Source: Neobacillus niacini
GTDB lineage: Bacteria > Bacillota > Bacilli > Bacillales > Cytobacillaceae
Direction: 5' to 3'
DNA: 64,000 bases
Assembly: GCF_019749295.1 (NCBI RefSeq)
Contig: NZ_JACWFG010000001.1
Coordinates: 580,604 to 644,603, forward strand
In this document: in pieces, positions 8,412 through 17,944 of the stretch
How the letters are laid out: the number at the start of each line of letters is the position of its first letter
How positions within the stretch are numbered: position 1 is the first letter of the stretch
Program-made: the position numbers and the translations under genes
The notes under the pieces: model-generated
What the model was told of the DNA's origin: nothing
Database searches by the model: none
The model's input: the letters and a program-made list of their open reading frames with translations, nothing else

Positions 8412-8912
8412 TTATCTTCTTATTCCAATCATAATAATATCTTTTATATTTTTGACAGGTATGGTTTCTGTTTTTTGATTTGGAATTCTAATCGTTATTT
8501 CTTGTTCGTTGTATTCAACTAGATAACCCTGGTAATTCTTTTCTTCTGTATAATAAACACATGGAACAGGCGGCAATGCCTTAGGGAAGTTAGCCAGATA
8601 TTCCAAACGTTCAATAAGGTTCATTTCCTTAAAGCCTTTTACTCGGTTGAAATTTCGTTGTTTTTCTTGATTTGTTTGAGCTTTAATCTCCTCTTTCACT
8701 TCTTTTTTCTTAGACACTTTAGGTAGATCAGTCTTAGCTAGTGAGACCTCGAATACCTTTTTCTTTTCTTTTTCCTCCTCTAGCTGTGGTTCTTCGATTG
8801 GCAGCTGGACCTCCTGCCTCGTTGTAAATACTTCCTGATTATTTTTTACAGGTGTATTTAAAAAAGTTTGAGAGACATATAATAACGGTCCCTTTTTTGT
8901 GTTTTTCTCCAC
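8412..8912 (-). CDS. cotO: Spore coat protein CotO (YjbX)
   Basis: CotO-type coat morphogenetic protein of about 166 residues; in B. subtilis it acts late in outer coat assembly with CotH. The middle (about residues 35-85) is a very charged Glu/Lys region, and the C-terminal 70 residues form the conserved domain that begins near I-E-R-L-x-Y-L-A. The start is probably the GTG at 8912, since the ATG at 8927 forms part of the GGAGGTGA site. It lies between fabI and cotZ exactly as in B. subtilis. Confidence 0.85.
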   Translation of the reverse strand: MEKNTKKGPLLYVSQTFLNTPVKNNQEVFTTRQEVQLPIEEPQLEEEKEKKKVFEVSLAKTDLPKVSKKKEVKEEIKAQTNQEKQRNFNRVKGFKEMNLIERLEYLANFPKALPPVPCVYYTEEKNYQGYLVEYNEQEITIRIPNQKTETIPVKNIKDIIMIGIRR

Positions 8913-8976
8913 CCAATTCACCTCCATTTACCTAGCCCTACACTCTATATGTATGCAGTTTGCCTATACTCGTTCA

Positions 8977-9006
8977 TAAAAAAATGCCCGCTATTTTCAG
9001 CGGGCA
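8977..9006 (-). terminator. Intrinsic terminator after fabI
   Basis: A perfect GCCCGCT/AGCGGGC stem is followed by ATTTTTTT on the minus strand. Confidence 0.88.
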
Positions 9007-9013
9007 GTACAAT

Positions 9014-9784
9014 TTATAAAATATGAAAGCCAGAATCAACGTGTATATTTTCACCAGTGATTCCACGAGACAATTCACTGAATAGGAACAATGCGGTGTC
9101 ACCCACTTCTTCTGGTGTTGTGGTTCTGCGTAATGGTGCTTTTTCTTCAATCACTTTTGTAATGGAATTAAAATCACTAATTCCTTTAGCCGATAGAGTT
9201 CTTATTGGTCCAGCTGAGATTGAGTTGACACGAATACCTTCTTTACCTAAGTCTTCAGCCAAGTAACGAACGCTTGCATCTAAAGAGGCCTTCGCAACAC
9301 CCATTACATTATAATTCTGAATAACTCGTTCGCCGCCTAAATAGGTTAATGTAACGATACTTCCGCCTTCTGTCATTAACCCTCTAGCTTCTTTTGCTAC
9401 AGCTGTTAAAGAATAAGAGCTTATATTATGAGCCAGCAAGAAGCCTTCTCTTGTTGTGTTCAAATATTCTCCGCTTAGTTCTTCTTTATGAGCAAATGCA
9501 ATACAGTGTGCAATGCCATGGATGGTACCAACAGCTTCCTTAATTTCAGAAAAGCATTTAGCCACTTCTTCATCATTGGTTACATCACAAGGCAGTACAA
9601 GCGTACCTTCTGCTTCTAAGGATTCCGCTAATTGTCGAACACTGCCTTCAAGCCTTTCCCCTGCATAAGTAAAGATTAAACGTGCACCTGCATTGTTTAA
9701 TGATCGAGCGATTCCCCATGCGATACTGCGTTTATTTGCAACGCCCATTACAACATATGTTTTTCCAGCCAAAGAAAGATTCAT
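9014..9784 (-). CDS. fabI: Enoyl-[acyl-carrier-protein] reductase FabI
   Basis: NAD(P)H-dependent enoyl-ACP reductase that completes each cycle of type II fatty acid elongation; soluble, 256 residues, the standard length. The atypical SDR cofactor motif G-V-A-N-K-R-S-I-A-W-G lies near residues 14-24 and the FabI Y-x6-K catalytic pair appears as YNVMGVAK near residues 158-165. It is monocistronic, with its own terminator. A FapR operator lies 39 bp upstream of the ATG, so malonyl-CoA-responsive control is expected. Confidence 0.96.
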   Translation of the reverse strand: MNLSLAGKTYVVMGVANKRSIAWGIARSLNNAGARLIFTYAGERLEGSVRQLAESLEAEGTLVLPCDVTNDEEVAKCFSEIKEAVGTIHGIAHCIAFAHKEELSGEYLNTTREGFLLAHNISSYSLTAVAKEARGLMTEGGSIVTLTYLGGERVIQNYNVMGVAKASLDASVRYLAEDLGKEGIRVNSISAGPIRTLSAKGISDFNSITKVIEEKAPLRRTTTPEEVGDTALFLFSELSRGITGENIHVDSGFHIL

Positions 9785-9822
9785 ATAGAAATAGTCCCCC
9801 TACTCAAACTTTACTATTAGTT

Positions 9823-9841
9823 ATTAGTACTTGGTACTAAT
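9823..9841 (-). promoter_or_regulatory. FapR operator upstream of fabI
   Basis: Perfect inverted repeat ATTAGTAC-TTG-GTACTAAT, matching the known FapR consensus (TTAGTACC..GTCTTAA type). FapR represses fatty acid synthesis genes and is released by malonyl-CoA. A matching site lies before fabH in this window. Confidence 0.85.
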
Positions 9842-9887
9842 ATTACACTATTTACTAAAAAATGAAAAGCAGCAGATTCTCAAGCAA

Positions 9888-11735
9888 TTAGAACTCAAGT
9901 TCCCTTTTCAATTCATCCACATACTCTTTTGACCCAGTTACAATCAAACGATCATTGAGGAGCAATTCAGTATCACCATGCGGTACTATCGAATCCTTCC
10001 CACGAAAAATACGAACAAAAATGACATCTCCAGTAAACGGAAATCTTCTTAAGGTTATCCCGTCGAACTGTTCATTTTGCATTCTTATTTCATATAATGA
10101 GGTTTCTTGATTGGTTAAGATGTTAACGACACTTGGTGTTTCAATTAATGCCCGAAGCAGTGTTTTAGTAGACATGAAAGAAGAGAAAACTTCAATTTCT
10201 TTATCCCTTAGGCTCTGCTCAACATCAGGACTTTCAATCCGAACAATTACCCTGGTTACGCCAAGTTCCTTTGCTTTTATTGCCAAATCAGCATTTGTTT
10301 GATCATTACCAGTAGAAATGACAATTATATCTGTTTGAAAAATCTTATTGCTTTCAATTGTTTCCAACGAATAATCACTAATTTCAACGATTTCAAATAA
10401 TGAATTCGAGATCATTTTATCTAATTTGTCCATTTTTGTGTGATATAAAATTGTTTCATATAAACTTGATTCTAATTCCCGAGAAACGGGAAGTGTCACT
10501 TGGTTCGCTCCTAAAAAGGCAATCCTTTCTTTTGGAGCTGCAGCAACTTCTTTAGGGAACAACTTTTTAAAAGCAATTGGCGTGAATATAGAGGTGATGA
10601 CTGCAACAAGTATTAGTGTTCCGCTCATCTCAGAAGAAATGACCTCCATACGCTCACCGATTGTTGCCGCTGCAATTACTAACGAAAGTGTAGATGTTAG
10701 CAAAAAGCCCGAAGCCAGGACAGTTTTCGAATCATACCAGACTTTTAATAAATAAACCGGGACAATTTTTGAAAGGAGAAGCCCAACTAATAAAAGCGGT
10801 ATTAATAATAATAGTTTCTTATCGGCAAATAAAGACCAGACATCCAGCTCCACACCAATCATCACAAAAAAGATTGGTATTAAGAAACCATATCCAAAGG
10901 AATCTAGTTTATGGATTAGTTCTTGATTTGGAGATAGAAGGGAAACAAGTACACCGGCTAGAAAGGCACCTAATATGTTCTCTGCTCCTACTGTTTCTGA
11001 AAGTCCAACTAATACAATAATAAGCATAAATACAGCCCGGGTTCCGATTTGCACCGTTCCTTTTGACATTGATTCTAGCAAAGGACGATTTTTAAAACGT
11101 TTACCAACAAAGTACAAAACAACACCAGCTGCAAATAAAATGAGCAGCAGCCATGTATTCCCCTGGCCTGGGTCATAAATTGATACAAAAATGGCCAAGA
11201 GAATCATGGTCGCTAAATCAGCAATCACCGCAACTAATAAAATGATTTGACCAATGTTTGATTTCATCAGATGTGCTTCTTTTAATGTTGGTACAACCAC
11301 TCCAAGTGAAATCGTTGATATGATGAGCGTCATTAAAAAGGCATTGTCTATAAAACCGGCAAATACAAACAAATAGGATAACAGCAGTGAAATAATAAAT
11401 ATACCAATAAAAATGATAGTTGAGACCAAGAAGGTGTTCGGTTCCTTTTTACCATTTGGAAGTGTTTTATTTTTCTTTCCCCCTGTGAAAGCAGTGAAAT
11501 CAATCTCTAACCCACTAAGGAACATTAGAAAAATAAATCCTAGTGTTGACAGCGTTGATAGCCACATATCTTCATGAACCACATTGAAGCCGCTTTTTCC
11601 AATCACAAGTCCCATAATGATTTCTGCAACTACAACAGGGATATAATTTAATTTTAATCTATGTAGTAAAATAGGCGTTACAAACGCAACCGTCACTACT
11701 ACTAATAAAGATATTACAGAAGCATGTTGTTCCAT
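9888..11735 (-). CDS. yjbQ: CPA2-type cation/proton antiporter with TrkA (RCK) domains
   Basis: Monovalent cation:proton antiporter, 615 residues, of the KefB/YjbQ type. Residues 1-385 form about a dozen hydrophobic helices of the Na_H_Exchanger domain. Around 395-520 is a TrkA-N nucleotide-binding domain, here with the glycine motif weakened, and the last 80 residues form a TrkA-C domain ending in L-I-V-T-G-S-K-E-Y. It probably moves Na+ or K+ against protons, gated by the cytoplasmic domain. Ion specificity cannot be read from sequence. It is monocistronic, divergent from prpE. Confidence 0.9.
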   Translation of the reverse strand: MEQHASVISLLVVVTVAFVTPILLHRLKLNYIPVVVAEIIMGLVIGKSGFNVVHEDMWLSTLSTLGFIFLMFLSGLEIDFTAFTGGKKNKTLPNGKKEPNTFLVSTIIFIGIFIISLLLSYLFVFAGFIDNAFLMTLIISTISLGVVVPTLKEAHLMKSNIGQIILLVAVIADLATMILLAIFVSIYDPGQGNTWLLLILFAAGVVLYFVGKRFKNRPLLESMSKGTVQIGTRAVFMLIIVLVGLSETVGAENILGAFLAGVLVSLLSPNQELIHKLDSFGYGFLIPIFFVMIGVELDVWSLFADKKLLLLIPLLLVGLLLSKIVPVYLLKVWYDSKTVLASGFLLTSTLSLVIAAATIGERMEVISSEMSGTLILVAVITSIFTPIAFKKLFPKEVAAAPKERIAFLGANQVTLPVSRELESSLYETILYHTKMDKLDKMISNSLFEIVEISDYSLETIESNKIFQTDIIVISTGNDQTNADLAIKAKELGVTRVIVRIESPDVEQSLRDKEIEVFSSFMSTKTLLRALIETPSVVNILTNQETSLYEIRMQNEQFDGITLRRFPFTGDVIFVRIFRGKDSIVPHGDTELLLNDRLIVTGSKEYVDELKRELEF

Positions 11736-11809
11736 AAATGTCCTCCTTCGTTTTTTTTATAAAAATCACTAGATAAACAAAATATAAATAATCAAGGGGG
11801 AAGATTCCA

Positions 11810-12550
11810 ATGAAAATTGATATCATCGGAGATATACATGGCTGTTTGCCCGAATTTCAAGCTTTAACTAAGAAATGCGGTTACCAATGGTTGGACGGAA
11901 TTCCAAATCATCCTGAAAACAGGCTGCTTGGTTTTGTTGGCGATTTAACTGACCGCGGACCATCTTCTCTAAAAGTAGCCGAAATAGTATGGCGGCTGGT
12001 AATAGAACAGAAAAAGGCATTTTACACACCTGGAAACCATTGCAATAAACTATATCGATACTTTCTTGGGAACAAGGTTCAAGAAACACATGGGCTAGAG
12101 ACAACGGTAGCAGAGTTCAAATCACTGCCTCGTAAGGAACAGCAAACTATTAAAAAGAAATTCATTGAACTGTATGAAAAATCGCCGCTTCACTTAGTAT
12201 TAGATGAAAATAGGCTAGTTATAGCACATGCTGGGATTAAAGAAGAATTTATCGGCAAAACAAATTCTAAGGTGAAGACGTTTGTCCTTTACGGAGATAT
12301 TACTGGCGAAAAACACCCTGATGGTTCCCCTGTAAGAAGAGATTGGGCACAACAGTATGAGGGCAATGCTCTGATTGTATACGGCCACACACCAGTGAAG
12401 GAACCAAGAATTATCAATAATACATATAATATTGATACTGGGGCCGTTTTTGGCGGTAAGTTGACTGCGCTAAGGTATCCTGAGATGGAAATAGTTTCTG
12501 TAGATTCTACTATGCCATACATTAAAGAAAAATTTAAAGACTTTGCTTAA
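11810..12550 (+). CDS. prpE: Bis(5'-nucleosyl)-tetraphosphatase PrpE
   Basis: Calcineurin-like metallophosphatase of 246 residues that hydrolyses Ap4A asymmetrically; in B. subtilis PrpE affects spore germination. Metal-binding motifs are in order: D-I-H-G-C (residues 8-12), G-D-L-T-D-R-G (about 44-50), G-N-H-C (about 76-79) and A-H-A-G (about 140). The GGGGGA site is well placed before the ATG. It is a single gene flanked by a terminator. Confidence 0.92.
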   Translation: MKIDIIGDIHGCLPEFQALTKKCGYQWLDGIPNHPENRLLGFVGDLTDRGPSSLKVAEIVWRLVIEQKKAFYTPGNHCNKLYRYFLGNKVQETHGLETTVAEFKSLPRKEQQTIKKKFIELYEKSPLHLVLDENRLVIAHAGIKEEFIGKTNSKVKTFVLYGDITGEKHPDGSPVRRDWAQQYEGNALIVYGHTPVKEPRIINNTYNIDTGAVFGGKLTALRYPEMEIVSVDSTMPYIKEKFKDFA

Positions 12551-12609
12551 AAAAAGGGTAAATAAACCTATCGACCCGACAAATTTCCTAGGAAATCACC
12601 AAATTACGC

Positions 12610-12639
12610 AAAAAGGCTGACTTTAGAAGTCAGCCTTTA
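12610..12639 (-). terminator. Terminator between convergent prpE and yjbO
   Basis: An AAAGGCTGACTT/AAGTCAGCCTTTTT stem; the T-run favours the minus-strand operon. Confidence 0.85.
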
Positions 12640-13522
12640 TCAATTCAGACATGTCTAAGGGAAGATCTGCTGTAAAAATCATATTTTGGCCGGTAAAAGG
12701 GTGAGGAAATTGAATAATTTTGCAATGCAGTGCTTGTCGTGCTATGAGAGAAAGAGTCCCGCCATATAAGTCATCACCCAATAAGGGGTGACCAATAAAA
12801 GACATATGAACCCTAATTTGATGGGTTCGTCCAGTCTTTAGCTGTAATTCAACATGAGTAAACTCTTTATGCCTTTTAAGGACGCAGTAATGGGTGCATG
12901 CATATTGCCCATCACTGCGTACCTCTCTTTCAATTATACTGTCTAGCTTTCTGCCAATCGGCTTTTCGATTGTACCTTTTTCAAGTGCAAAATTACCCTC
13001 AGCAAGTGCTTCATATGTTCTTTTTATATTACCATTTTTCTGTTGTTTGCTGAGCAGATGATGTACATGTCGATGCTTGGCAATTAAAACGATTCCAGAG
13101 GTATCTCGGTCTAAACGCGTGACAATATGTGAGGTTGCACTTAAACCAATTTCTTCATAGTATCCTACTAAGGCATTTGCTAAACTGCCTGTAGGATGTT
13201 CTCTTGATGGTATGGTACTCATTCCTGCTGGTTTGTTAACTACCAGTAAATATTGATCTTCAAAGAGAATATCCAATGGAATTTTTTCTCCCGCTGCCCC
13301 TTCACTTGGGTTTTCCCGAGGAAAAATAACAGTTAAGACTTCTCCTTCCTTCAACATATACCGAACATTTACTTCCATATCATTCACAAGAATTTTTCCG
13401 CCATTGAATTTAATGTCCGTTAGGGCCACACGAGATATTTCCTCTTCTTTGAGAAACTCTCTAATTATGCTGCCTGCTTGCAGTTCATTTATTTCCCACT
13501 GAAGTTGAAAACCTGATTTCAT
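12623..13522 (-). CDS. yjbO: RluA-family pseudouridine synthase
   Basis: Pseudouridine synthase of the RluA/RsuA class, 299 residues, which isomerises uridine in structured RNA; the target position is not known for YjbO. An S4-like N-terminal region (about 1-85) precedes the catalytic domain. The catalytic HxxTRLDRDTSG motif is visible near residues 130-142, and K-T-G-R-T-H-Q-I-R-V-H near 230. It is the last gene of the yjbM-ppnK-yjbO run, 24 bp after ppnK. Confidence 0.92.
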   Translation of the reverse strand: MKSGFQLQWEINELQAGSIIREFLKEEEISRVALTDIKFNGGKILVNDMEVNVRYMLKEGEVLTVIFPRENPSEGAAGEKIPLDILFEDQYLLVVNKPAGMSTIPSREHPTGSLANALVGYYEEIGLSATSHIVTRLDRDTSGIVLIAKHRHVHHLLSKQQKNGNIKRTYEALAEGNFALEKGTIEKPIGRKLDSIIEREVRSDGQYACTHYCVLKRHKEFTHVELQLKTGRTHQIRVHMSFIGHPLLGDDLYGGTLSLIARQALHCKIIQFPHPFTGQNMIFTADLPLDMSELIKADF

Positions 13523-13546
13523 GTTGTTTCCTCCAGCTTACCCGAA

Positions 13547-14347
13547 TCAGTCTGAGTCTGATATAAATGAATCATGTACTCTTTTCCAAAAAGGAAATGG
13601 ACGGAAACGAGCAAAGCGAATTTTTTCATCCGGCACCCTAAATTGAATTGATTTAACATCTTTATGAAGTAGAGTTAGATGGTCAACCGTTACTTGAAAA
13701 TCCACCCGATTAACAGGTTTCAACATACAAGTATGATGTGACGGTAAGATTAAAGGTGATCCAACAGTTCGAAACACCCGATTGTTTATTGAAGCCATTT
13801 CCGCAACCTGTAACGCCGGTATGGATGGATGAATGATTGCCCCTCCAAGTGCTTTATTATAGGCAGTACTGCCAGATGGTGTGGAGACACATAAACCATC
13901 ACCTCTAAACCGCTCAAAGTGCTGCCCTCGAATTTCCACATCCATCACCAATGTACCTTCAACACTTTTGACAGTTGATTCGTTTAGTGCAAGATACCTG
14001 GATTCTTTACCTGCATGCTGATATCGAATGATTACTTCTATCAACGGATATTCAACAACTTGATAAGGTGTTTTGGCGATTGCAATTACAAGTTTCTCAA
14101 TCTCATCAGGAGTCCAGTCTGCATAAAAGCCGAGATGGCCAGTATGAATCCCGACAAAAGCAGTCTTATCCAGGCGGCTGCTGTATCGGTGAAAAGCATA
14201 TAGCAGCGTCCCATCGCCGCCAATTGAGACGACAATATCTGGTTGGTCCTCGTCGTAAACTAGATCAAAGTCAAGTAAATACGTCCTCATTTTATGCATT
14301 AAGATATTCGACTTTTGATCTCCTTTGGATGTAATGGAAAATTTCAT
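13547..14347 (-). CDS. ppnK: NAD kinase
   Basis: ATP-NAD kinase making NADP+, about 266 residues, very close to the YjbN type of B. subtilis. The signature GGDGTLL lies near residues 43-49 and the second conserved stretch S-T-P-S-G-S-T-A-Y near 145-153. Three ATG codons lie in tandem at the 5' end; the third, at 14347, has the best spacing from AAGGAG and matches the usual N-terminus MKFSI. It lies between yjbM and yjbO in the same operon. Confidence 0.96.
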   Translation of the reverse strand: MKFSITSKGDQKSNILMHKMRTYLLDFDLVYDEDQPDIVVSIGGDGTLLYAFHRYSSRLDKTAFVGIHTGHLGFYADWTPDEIEKLVIAIAKTPYQVVEYPLIEVIIRYQHAGKESRYLALNESTVKSVEGTLVMDVEIRGQHFERFRGDGLCVSTPSGSTAYNKALGGAIIHPSIPALQVAEMASINNRVFRTVGSPLILPSHHTCMLKPVNRVDFQVTVDHLTLLHKDVKSIQFRVPDEKIRFARFRPFPFWKRVHDSFISDSD

Positions 14348-14389
14348 CATCATATACTCCTTGTACTCAGGATGCTTACAAAGCCTCTA

Positions 14390-15028
14390 TTAGCTTTTCT
14401 CCTCTTGTTTAAACTCTTTATTTCTTGTAAAGAACGCTTGGGCATCTTGAATTTCTCCACGAATCAGTGACATTTCCTCATCTAGACGAAATGCTGCTTC
14501 AGCAGCCCGCTGCAGCCTTATTTGAATATCGGTCGGGAAAACCCCTTTATATTTGTAACTTAAAGTGTGTTCAATTGTTGCCCAAAAGTTCATCGCCAAG
14601 GTTCTTATTTGTATTTCAGCAAGTATCTTTTTTTCCCCATGAATCGTTTGGACTGGGTACATGATAACAACATGGTAAGAGCGATATCCACTTGTTTTTT
14701 TGTGTGATATATAATCCCTTTCCTCAACAATTTCAAGATCATTTCGGTTCCTTAATAAGCTTACAACTCGATGAATGTCATCTACAAATTGACACATGAT
14801 TCGCATACCTGCAATATCTTGCATTTCTTCTTCCAATTTATCTAGTGGAATACCTTTTTGATTTGCCTTATCAAGGATACTTGCAATTGGCTTAACTCTC
14901 CCCGTCACAAATTCAATAGGTGAATGGCTGGAATCTAGCTCAAATTGTCCTCTCATCCCTTTTAATTTTATCTTCAGCTCTGACACGGCTTGTTTATATG
15001 GAGCTAAAAACTGGTCCCAATGCTTCAT
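14390..15028 (-). CDS. yjbM: Small alarmone synthetase (GTP pyrophosphokinase, SasB/RelQ)
   Basis: Synthetase-only (p)ppGpp synthase of about 212 residues. It transfers pyrophosphate from ATP to GTP/GDP and has no hydrolase domain. The RelA_SpoT synthetase core shows G-R-V-K-P near residue 45, the R-x-M-C-Q-F segment near 77-82, S-G-Y-R-S-Y-H near 115 and the E-I-Q-I-R-T-L-A-x-x-F-W-A-x-x-E-H signature near 138-155. It is first in the yjbM-ppnK-yjbO operon. Confidence 0.94.
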   Translation of the reverse strand: MKHWDQFLAPYKQAVSELKIKLKGMRGQFELDSSHSPIEFVTGRVKPIASILDKANQKGIPLDKLEEEMQDIAGMRIMCQFVDDIHRVVSLLRNRNDLEIVEERDYISHKKTSGYRSYHVVIMYPVQTIHGEKKILAEIQIRTLAMNFWATIEHTLSYKYKGVFPTDIQIRLQRAAEAAFRLDEEMSLIRGEIQDAQAFFTRNKEFKQEEKS

Positions 15029-15058
15029 CATTCCACCCCAATGACAACTAAAATATGT

Positions 15059-15418
15059 TTAAAAAATCTCTTCTACTTTCGTGACCATTTCTGCACCATA
15101 ATTACTGTTACCTCTTATGTTATTTATTAAATCATTTAATTCCTCATTAAAATTAGTTAATTCCTTTTGATCATCCTCAAAAAGGACCCATACTGGAATT
15201 TTTTGTTCCAAACCCTTTTTTAATAAAGGCCAAATTGGTTCATTCATTTCGATATATGTATAACCCTCATGATTTTCCATTATGTAGACAAAAGAAAATT
15301 CTTTTGAATCAACCAGAATTTGTTCTGCAGGACTTAACCCGCTAATTGACTCACTTGCATGTAGATATAGTTTACTATCCAAAAAGTTTGCTTTGTTAAT
15401 CGTTATTCTTTTATTCAT
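15059..15418 (-). CDS. yjbL: YjbL-like protein of unknown function
   Basis: Soluble acidic protein of 119 residues, counterpart of B. subtilis YjbL by position between yjbK and yjbM and by size. No catalytic motif is visible; the sequence has several aromatic residues and an acidic C-terminal helix. The ATG at 15433 overlaps the GGAGGT site, so the ATG at 15418 is taken as start. The function is not known. Confidence 0.75.
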   Translation of the reverse strand: MNKRITINKANFLDSKLYLHASESISGLSPAEQILVDSKEFSFVYIMENHEGYTYIEMNEPIWPLLKKGLEQKIPVWVLFEDDQKELTNFNEELNDLINNIRGNSNYGAEMVTKVEEIF

Positions 15419-15538
15419 CTTTTTTACCTCCACTATTCACTCTTTATTTTAGCATAATCTATCCATTTCTCCCAAGAATTGCGGTTTAACTAAAAGCTGC
15501 GATACAATAAATTGATGGATAAGAAAGGAATGGACCTG

Positions 15539-16111
15539 ATGTCAGAGACTATTGAAATAGAATTTAAGAATTTACTTAAGAAAGTTGAATATGAAACTCT
15601 TCTTAAAGCCTTTCAAGTAGAAGAAAAAGCTGCTTTCATCCAAACAAATCATTACTTTGACACACCTGAATTTACATTAAAAGATAAAGGATCTGCATTG
15701 AGAATCAGAGAAAAATATAATAGCTTTGAAATGACCTTAAAACAACCGGCTGATATTGGTCTCTTGGAAACGACACAAGTATTATCTGTAAATGATTTCC
15801 AACTAGCAATCGAATACCATGAATTTCCAAAAGGAATCGTTCAAGATCGATTAGAACAATTAAAAGTAATAGTTAATAATATAGAATATTTTGGGTCTCT
15901 CACTACCAGGAGGGTAGAATTCCCCTATAAAAATGGATTACTGGTATTGGATCATAGCCATTATTTAGATACAGAAGACTATGAGATTGAATACGAAGTT
16001 GAGGATTTTCAACAAGGTCAAATCGTATTCCAAGAACTGCTAAAGCAATATGAAATACCTATACGGATAACCCCAAATAAGATTGCACGGTTTTACCAGC
16101 AAAAATTATAA
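15539..16111 (+). CDS. yjbK: CYTH-domain protein YjbK (triphosphate tunnel metalloenzyme family)
   Basis: CYTH/triphosphate tunnel enzyme of 190 residues. The diagnostic E-I-E-F-K motif is at residues 5-9, and alternating basic and acidic tunnel residues follow, including L-R-I-R-E-K near residue 58 and E-I-E-Y-E-V-E near 145. Such enzymes hydrolyse inorganic or organic triphosphates; the substrate of YjbK is unproven. Of several possible starts, the ATG at 15539 has AAGGAA at correct spacing and yields the family N-terminus. Confidence 0.9.
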   Translation: MSETIEIEFKNLLKKVEYETLLKAFQVEEKAAFIQTNHYFDTPEFTLKDKGSALRIREKYNSFEMTLKQPADIGLLETTQVLSVNDFQLAIEYHEFPKGIVQDRLEQLKVIVNNIEYFGSLTTRRVEFPYKNGLLVLDHSHYLDTEDYEIEYEVEDFQQGQIVFQELLKQYEIPIRITPNKIARFYQQKL

Positions 16112-16182
16112 GCGGTTTATTTGAGATATAAAAAATGCATTGATAAAATATAACAAACAACATATTAAAAGGAGTTGTCAAC

Positions 16183-16590
16183 ATGAATGAGAAAAAGCCT
16201 ACTCCATATGAGTCCCTTGGCGAAGATACTCTACATCGTCTTGTGGATACTTTTTATGGGCTAGTTGCACAACATCCTGATCTTGCTCCAATCTTTCCAA
16301 ATGACTTTACAGAAATTGCCCGTAAACAAAAGCAATTTTTAACACAATATTTGGGAGGACCACCTTTGTATACTGAAGAGCATGGTCATCCGATGATGCG
16401 TGCACGACATTTGCCTTTTCCCATTACTCCTAACCGTGCAAAAGCATGGCTATCTTGCATGAACCAAGCAATGGACAAGACTGGATTAGAGGGTCCGTTT
16501 AGGGATGAATTTTATTCTAGGCTCTATCTTACTGCACAGCACATGGTGAATACGCCTGAAGGCAGTGAGGTATCGGGTGAAAATACGTGA
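16183..16590 (+). CDS. yjbI: Group II truncated haemoglobin YjbI
   Basis: Truncated haemoglobin (trHbO type), 135 residues. It shows the group II pattern: an early Y-E-S-L-G-E motif, the [25 protein letters not shown] loop with the proximal histidine, and W-L-S-C-M near the C-terminus. It may bind O2 or peroxide. Its stop codon overlaps the GTG start of spxH (GTGA), implying coupled translation; the pair is conserved in Bacilli. Confidence 0.93.
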   Translation: MNEKKPTPYESLGEDTLHRLVDTFYGLVAQHPDLAPIFPNDFTEIARKQKQFLTQYLGGPPLYTEEHGHPMMRARHLPFPITPNRAKAWLSCMNQAMDKTGLEGPFRDEFYSRLYLTAQHMVNTPEGSEVSGENT

Positions 16591-17459
16591 GTAACCCAAA
16601 GTTCACATCAAAGCAGCAATCTTACGGTTATGACAAGAAGCCACTTGAAATATACATGTTCATCGATCCTTTATGCCCTGAGTGTTGGGCACTTGAGCCT
16701 ATCTTGAAAAAATTGCACATCGAATATGGCAGATACTTTTCTCTAAAGCATGTGTTAAGTGGTCGTATCGCTAATTTAAATGTCAGCAAAAGAAAGAATT
16801 ATGAAGTTATAGCAGATTTATGGGAAAAGACAGCTAGTCGTTCAGGGATGTCATGTGACGGGAGCCTGTGGTTAGAAAATCCAGTAGCATCACCTTATAT
16901 TGCTTCTATTGCAATTAAGGCAGCGGAGTTACAAGGCAGAAGAGCAGGTATACGTTTTTTACGAAAGCTGCAAGAGAAACTTTTTATTGGTAAACAGAAC
17001 ATTTCAGATTTTGAGGTTTTAAAAGTTTGTGCAGAAAGTGCGGGTTTAGATGTTGAGGAATTCATTTCAGACTTCCATTCTGAGAGTGCGGCCAAAGCTT
17101 TTCAGTGTGACTTAAAAATCACCACTGAAATGGAAGTACAAGAAATACCGACTCTTGTATTTTTTAACGAGAATGCAGAGGATGAAGGAATTAAAATCAC
17201 TGGTCCCTATCCGTATGAGGTTTATGTTCAAATCCTTGAAGAAATGCTATCTGAAGAACCTATTAAAAATCAACCGCCCCCATTAGATACATTTTTGAAA
17301 TACTTTAAACTAGTGGCATCAAAAGAAATCGCAGTAGTTTATAATATGACAATTTCTCAGGTCGAGCGGGAAATGAAGAAATTGCTTTTACTGCAAAAGG
17401 TTGAACAGCTGCCTGCAAAGTATGGAACGTTTTGGAGATACGTGGGCGTAGAAGAATAA
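16587..17459 (+). CDS. spxH: SpxH (YjbH), ClpXP adaptor for Spx degradation
   Basis: DsbA/thioredoxin-like adaptor of 290 residues that binds Spx and delivers it to ClpXP. The thioredoxin-like CPEC motif is at residues 30-33, within the [10 protein letters not shown] segment typical of YjbH. The C-terminal 70 residues form a helical tail with S-K-E-I-A-V-V-Y. The GTG start overlaps the yjbI stop and has GGGTGA just upstream. Its substrate gene spx lies 7 kb away in the same window. Confidence 0.93.
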   Translation: MSNPKFTSKQQSYGYDKKPLEIYMFIDPLCPECWALEPILKKLHIEYGRYFSLKHVLSGRIANLNVSKRKNYEVIADLWEKTASRSGMSCDGSLWLENPVASPYIASIAIKAAELQGRRAGIRFLRKLQEKLFIGKQNISDFEVLKVCAESAGLDVEEFISDFHSESAAKAFQCDLKITTEMEVQEIPTLVFFNENAEDEGIKITGPYPYEVYVQILEEMLSEEPIKNQPPPLDTFLKYFKLVASKEIAVVYNMTISQVEREMKKLLLLQKVEQLPAKYGTFWRYVGVEE

Positions 17460-17471
17460 CTTTTTTATATG

Positions 17472-17508
17472 AAAAGACCTTGCCGCTTCCGCTGCAAGGT
17501 CTTTTTCT
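17472..17508 (+). terminator. Intrinsic terminator after spxH
   Basis: An AAAGACCTTGC/GCAAGGTCTTTTT stem-loop 12 bp past the stop. Confidence 0.88.
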
Positions 17509-17734
17509 ATTAATACGAACAAAGGGGATGGGAGAAATTTTTCACGGTCAAACAAAGGGGTATATGTTTGTTGTGATTAACTTCACGTATAGAATATACC
17601 ATGGGCTTGCCCCCGCTGGCAATGTGATTGTGCGTTGTTTCACATAATTGTCAAAATCATATTATCCAATTTTGGACAATAAACTATATTTAAGGTGATA
17701 CTTGGCTGACTTTATTATTAAGGTGGTATGTAAA

Positions 17735-17908
17735 ATGAAGAATTTACCTGTTTTTCTTATGATTCTCTTCCTGTTATTTGGCTTTTTTCTTCATATTTTA
17801 GCCTTAATGAAGGTGTTCCCAATGCTTATTAGCATTCCTCTATTTTTTATTGGGATTTTTATTTTTCTTTTTTATCTTAATGACAGGAAGAGATTTAGAG
17901 GTTTTTAA
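17735..17908 (+). CDS. Small two-helix membrane protein (57 residues), unknown
   Basis: Short hydrophobic protein with two predicted membrane helices (about residues 4-25 and 28-48) and a basic tail R-K-R-F-R-G-F. The ATG at 17735 is preceded by AAGGTGG at 8 bp. A strong terminator shared with pepF follows at once, supporting a real gene. I do not recognise a family. The 225 bp upstream contain only the spxH terminator and AT-rich sequence with no clear promoter. Confidence 0.55.
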   Translation: MKNLPVFLMILFLLFGFFLHILALMKVFPMLISIPLFFIGIFIFLFYLNDRKRFRGF

Positions 17909-17941
17909 AGGGATGGTACACTTTGGTACCATCCCTTTAAC
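17905..17941. terminator. Bidirectional terminator (small membrane gene / pepF)
   Basis: A long AAAGGGATGGTAC/GTACCATCCCTTT palindrome lies between convergent genes. Confidence 0.9.
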
Positions 17942-17944
17942 TCT

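Noticed and set aside
17629..17644. TGTGC-N6-TCACA as a fourth Fnr site upstream of a small membrane gene
   Set aside because: One half-site mismatches and no -10 hexamer lies at the 32-bp spacing found for the other three.
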